Shown: in pieces, positions 4,889 to 6,166 of the stretch
Position numbering within the stretch: position 1 is the stretch's first letter
Layout: each line of letters starts with the position of its first letter
Notes under the pieces: model-generated
Seen by the model: the letters and a program-made list of their open reading frames with translations, nothing else
The model's database searches: none
Told to the model about the DNA's origin: nothing
Source: a bacterium
GTDB taxonomy: Bacteria > BMS3Abin14
DNA: 6,166 nt
Assembly (NCBI GenBank): GCA_029210545.1
Contig: JARGFV010000130.1
Coordinates: 1 to 6,166 of the forward strand
Reading direction: 5' to 3'
Made by a program: the position numbers and the translations under genes

Positions 4889-6166
4889 ATGAGAGCCAAA
4901 GCAGAAGTTATTCTGGTTTCAGCCGCGATCCTGGCCCTGATGGCGCCCCTTGCGGCCCAGGCAAAGGTCGACCTGGTAACTCTCCCGGTGAGGGATAAGG
5001 TGCAGATCACCATTTACAACTCGGCGGACCTCACCCTGGCCCGGGATATCCGGTCCCTTACCATGAAAAAGGGCCCGAACCGGCTGCAGTTCTCCTGGGC
5101 AGGGACCCTCATCGACCCCACCTCCCTCGAGATGCTTCCCCTGGCCGAGGCCCGGAACATACAGGTCCAGGGTCTCCAGTACCCGCCCAGGGTAACCGGT
5201 CTCGGGATCTGGAACCTGGACTCCGGGGTGTCGGAAAAGGTGCCCTTCGAGATCACCTACTTTACCAGCGGCATCTCGTGGAAAGCCTACTACCTGGCAA
5301 CGCTGACGCCCGACGAGGGGGCCATGCAGCTAAAAGGTTATGTCCGGGTGGCCAACAACAGCGGCGAGGATTACGAGAACGCCGAGACGCGGCTCATCGT
5401 GGGGAAGGTCAACCTTCTGGACCGTATCGCGGACCTGGCCAGGCGAAATGAACCGTTCGGGCGCCCGGGTCCAGGCGTTCCCGTACCCATGCCCGGGATA
5501 TCCGGCGACATGGTCATGCAAGAAGCCGCCCCCGCTTTTTATGCTGCCAAGTCGGAGCTGAGAATGGCCCGCCCAAAGGAGATCCGCAAGGAGGGCCTTT
5601 CGGAGTACTTCCTCTACACCATCGAGGGCACGGAGGACATCGAGAACGGCTGGGGCAAACGGCTCATCTCCTTCACCGCCCCCGAAGTGCCGGTGAAGAA
5701 CCTCTACCGCTACGAGGAGGAAAAGTACGGCCTGGCGCCGGTGCGGTTTATTTCCTTTGCCAACGACCAGGAACACCGGCTGGGTTCAGAGCCCATCCCC
5801 GGCGGCCTGGTGAAGGTGTTCCGGGACACCGGTCAGAATGGCTATCTTTCCTATATCGGGGCCAGGGAGAACAAGTACGTCCCGAAAGACGAAGAGGTGA
5901 ACCTGGACCTCGGCCCGTCCGGGCAGGTGTCGGTCATCCCCACACTCATGGATTACCGGACAGACAACTACGAGTGGCATACCGACTCCATTACGGGTTG
6001 GGATGAGCACAGGACGGTAAGGGTTGAAGTAGCCAACTACAGGGACATCCCGGTAAAAATAGAGGTTCGCCGCAACTTCCCGGTGACCTCCTGGGAACTG
6101 GAAAACAGCGGCGATTCGGGCCGCTATGAGAAAGTTGACGCCGACACTGTTCAGTACGAGCTGGAG
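4889..6166 (+). CDS. Secreted DUF4139 protein, longer paralogue, 3' end cut by window
   Basis: The frame stays open for 426 codons from ATG 4889 to the last base without a stop. The signal peptide is MRAKAEVILV through LAAQA, with likely cleavage after A25. The mature protein has the full DUF4139 pattern: DLVTLPVRDKVQITIYNSAD (28-47), QFSWAGTLIDPTSLEML (67-83), ITYFTSGISWKAYYLATLTP (122-141), VRVANNSGEDYENAE (152-166), EYFLYTIEGTEDIENGWGK (239-257), APEVPVKNLYRYE (264-276), GGLVKVFRDT (305-314), YLSYIGARE (319-327), and FPVTSWEL (397-404). A proline-, glycine- and methionine-rich linker (about 188-235) breaks up the domain. Comparison with the upstream paralogue suggests only about 20 residues are missing at the C-terminus. 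Periplasmic location and structural or envelope roles are inferred only from the signal peptide; no catalytic residues are recognised. Confidence 0.85.
   Translation, partial: MRAKAEVILVSAAILALMAPLAAQAKVDLVTLPVRDKVQITIYNSADLTLARDIRSLTMKKGPNRLQFSWAGTLIDPTSLEMLPLAEARNIQVQGLQYPPRVTGLGIWNLDSGVSEKVPFEITYFTSGISWKAYYLATLTPDEGAMQLKGYVRVANNSGEDYENAETRLIVGKVNLLDRIADLARRNEPFGRPGPGVPVPMPGISGDMVMQEAAPAFYAAKSELRMARPKEIRKEGLSEYFLYTIEGTEDIENGWGKRLISFTAPEVPVKNLYRYEEEKYGLAPVRFISFANDQEHRLGSEPIPGGLVKVFRDTGQNGYLSYIGARENKYVPKDEEVNLDLGPSGQVSVIPTLMDYRTDNYEWHTDSITGWDEHRTVRVEVANYRDIPVKIEVRRNFPVTSWELENSGDSGRYEKVDADTVQYELE

Overview
The window looks like a chromosomal stretch of a moderately GC-rich Gram-negative bacterium. 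Two secreted proteins carry Sec signal peptides, Shine-Dalgarno sites are clear, and start codons include TTG and GTG. The gene families, together with spacers packed with short repeats and a TGGACTTTTTGCGAGTCC-type palindromic element, recall uncultured Desulfobacterota (the former Deltaproteobacteria). That placement is an impression from memory, not something the sequence proves. Every gene that can be supported lies on the + strand.

Layout, left to right. (1) Positions 79-429: a small DUF2007-type protein whose N-terminal zinc-knuckle half seems to have been replaced by 7-bp repeats. (2) 557-1480: a complete EamA/DMT-family membrane transporter. (3) 1638-about 2010: the remains of a phosphoribosyltransferase gene with an internal deletion, a frame change and a lost 3' end. 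(4) 2113-2631: an intact small nitroreductase; the reading frame of the phosphoribosyltransferase remnant runs into it without a stop. (5) 2798-3448: a hemolysin III/PAQR-family membrane protein. (6) 3755-4876 and 4889 to the window edge: two tandem, paralogous, secreted DUF4139-type proteins in a tight operon behind a plausible promoter. The second runs off the right edge without a stop and lacks only its last few residues.

Genes 1 to 5 look like unrelated single genes separated by repeat-rich spacers, and nothing ties them into one pathway. Only the DUF4139 pair is a convincing functional unit: 12-bp spacing, the second ribosome site overlapping the first stop codon, shared architecture, and both products exported.

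The most unusual feature is in the spacers. Nearly all carry tandem arrays with a 7-bp period (8 bp in one case), but the unit sequence differs from place to place: GGACWTT, GTGGAAR, TGAACCR, GAAAYHT, GATYCAA, AGYCAGG. Two arrays sit exactly where gene homology breaks off (the 5' end of the DUF2007 gene and the 3' end of the phosphoribosyltransferase remnant). No CRISPR array, transposase, tRNA, rRNA or defence system is visible.
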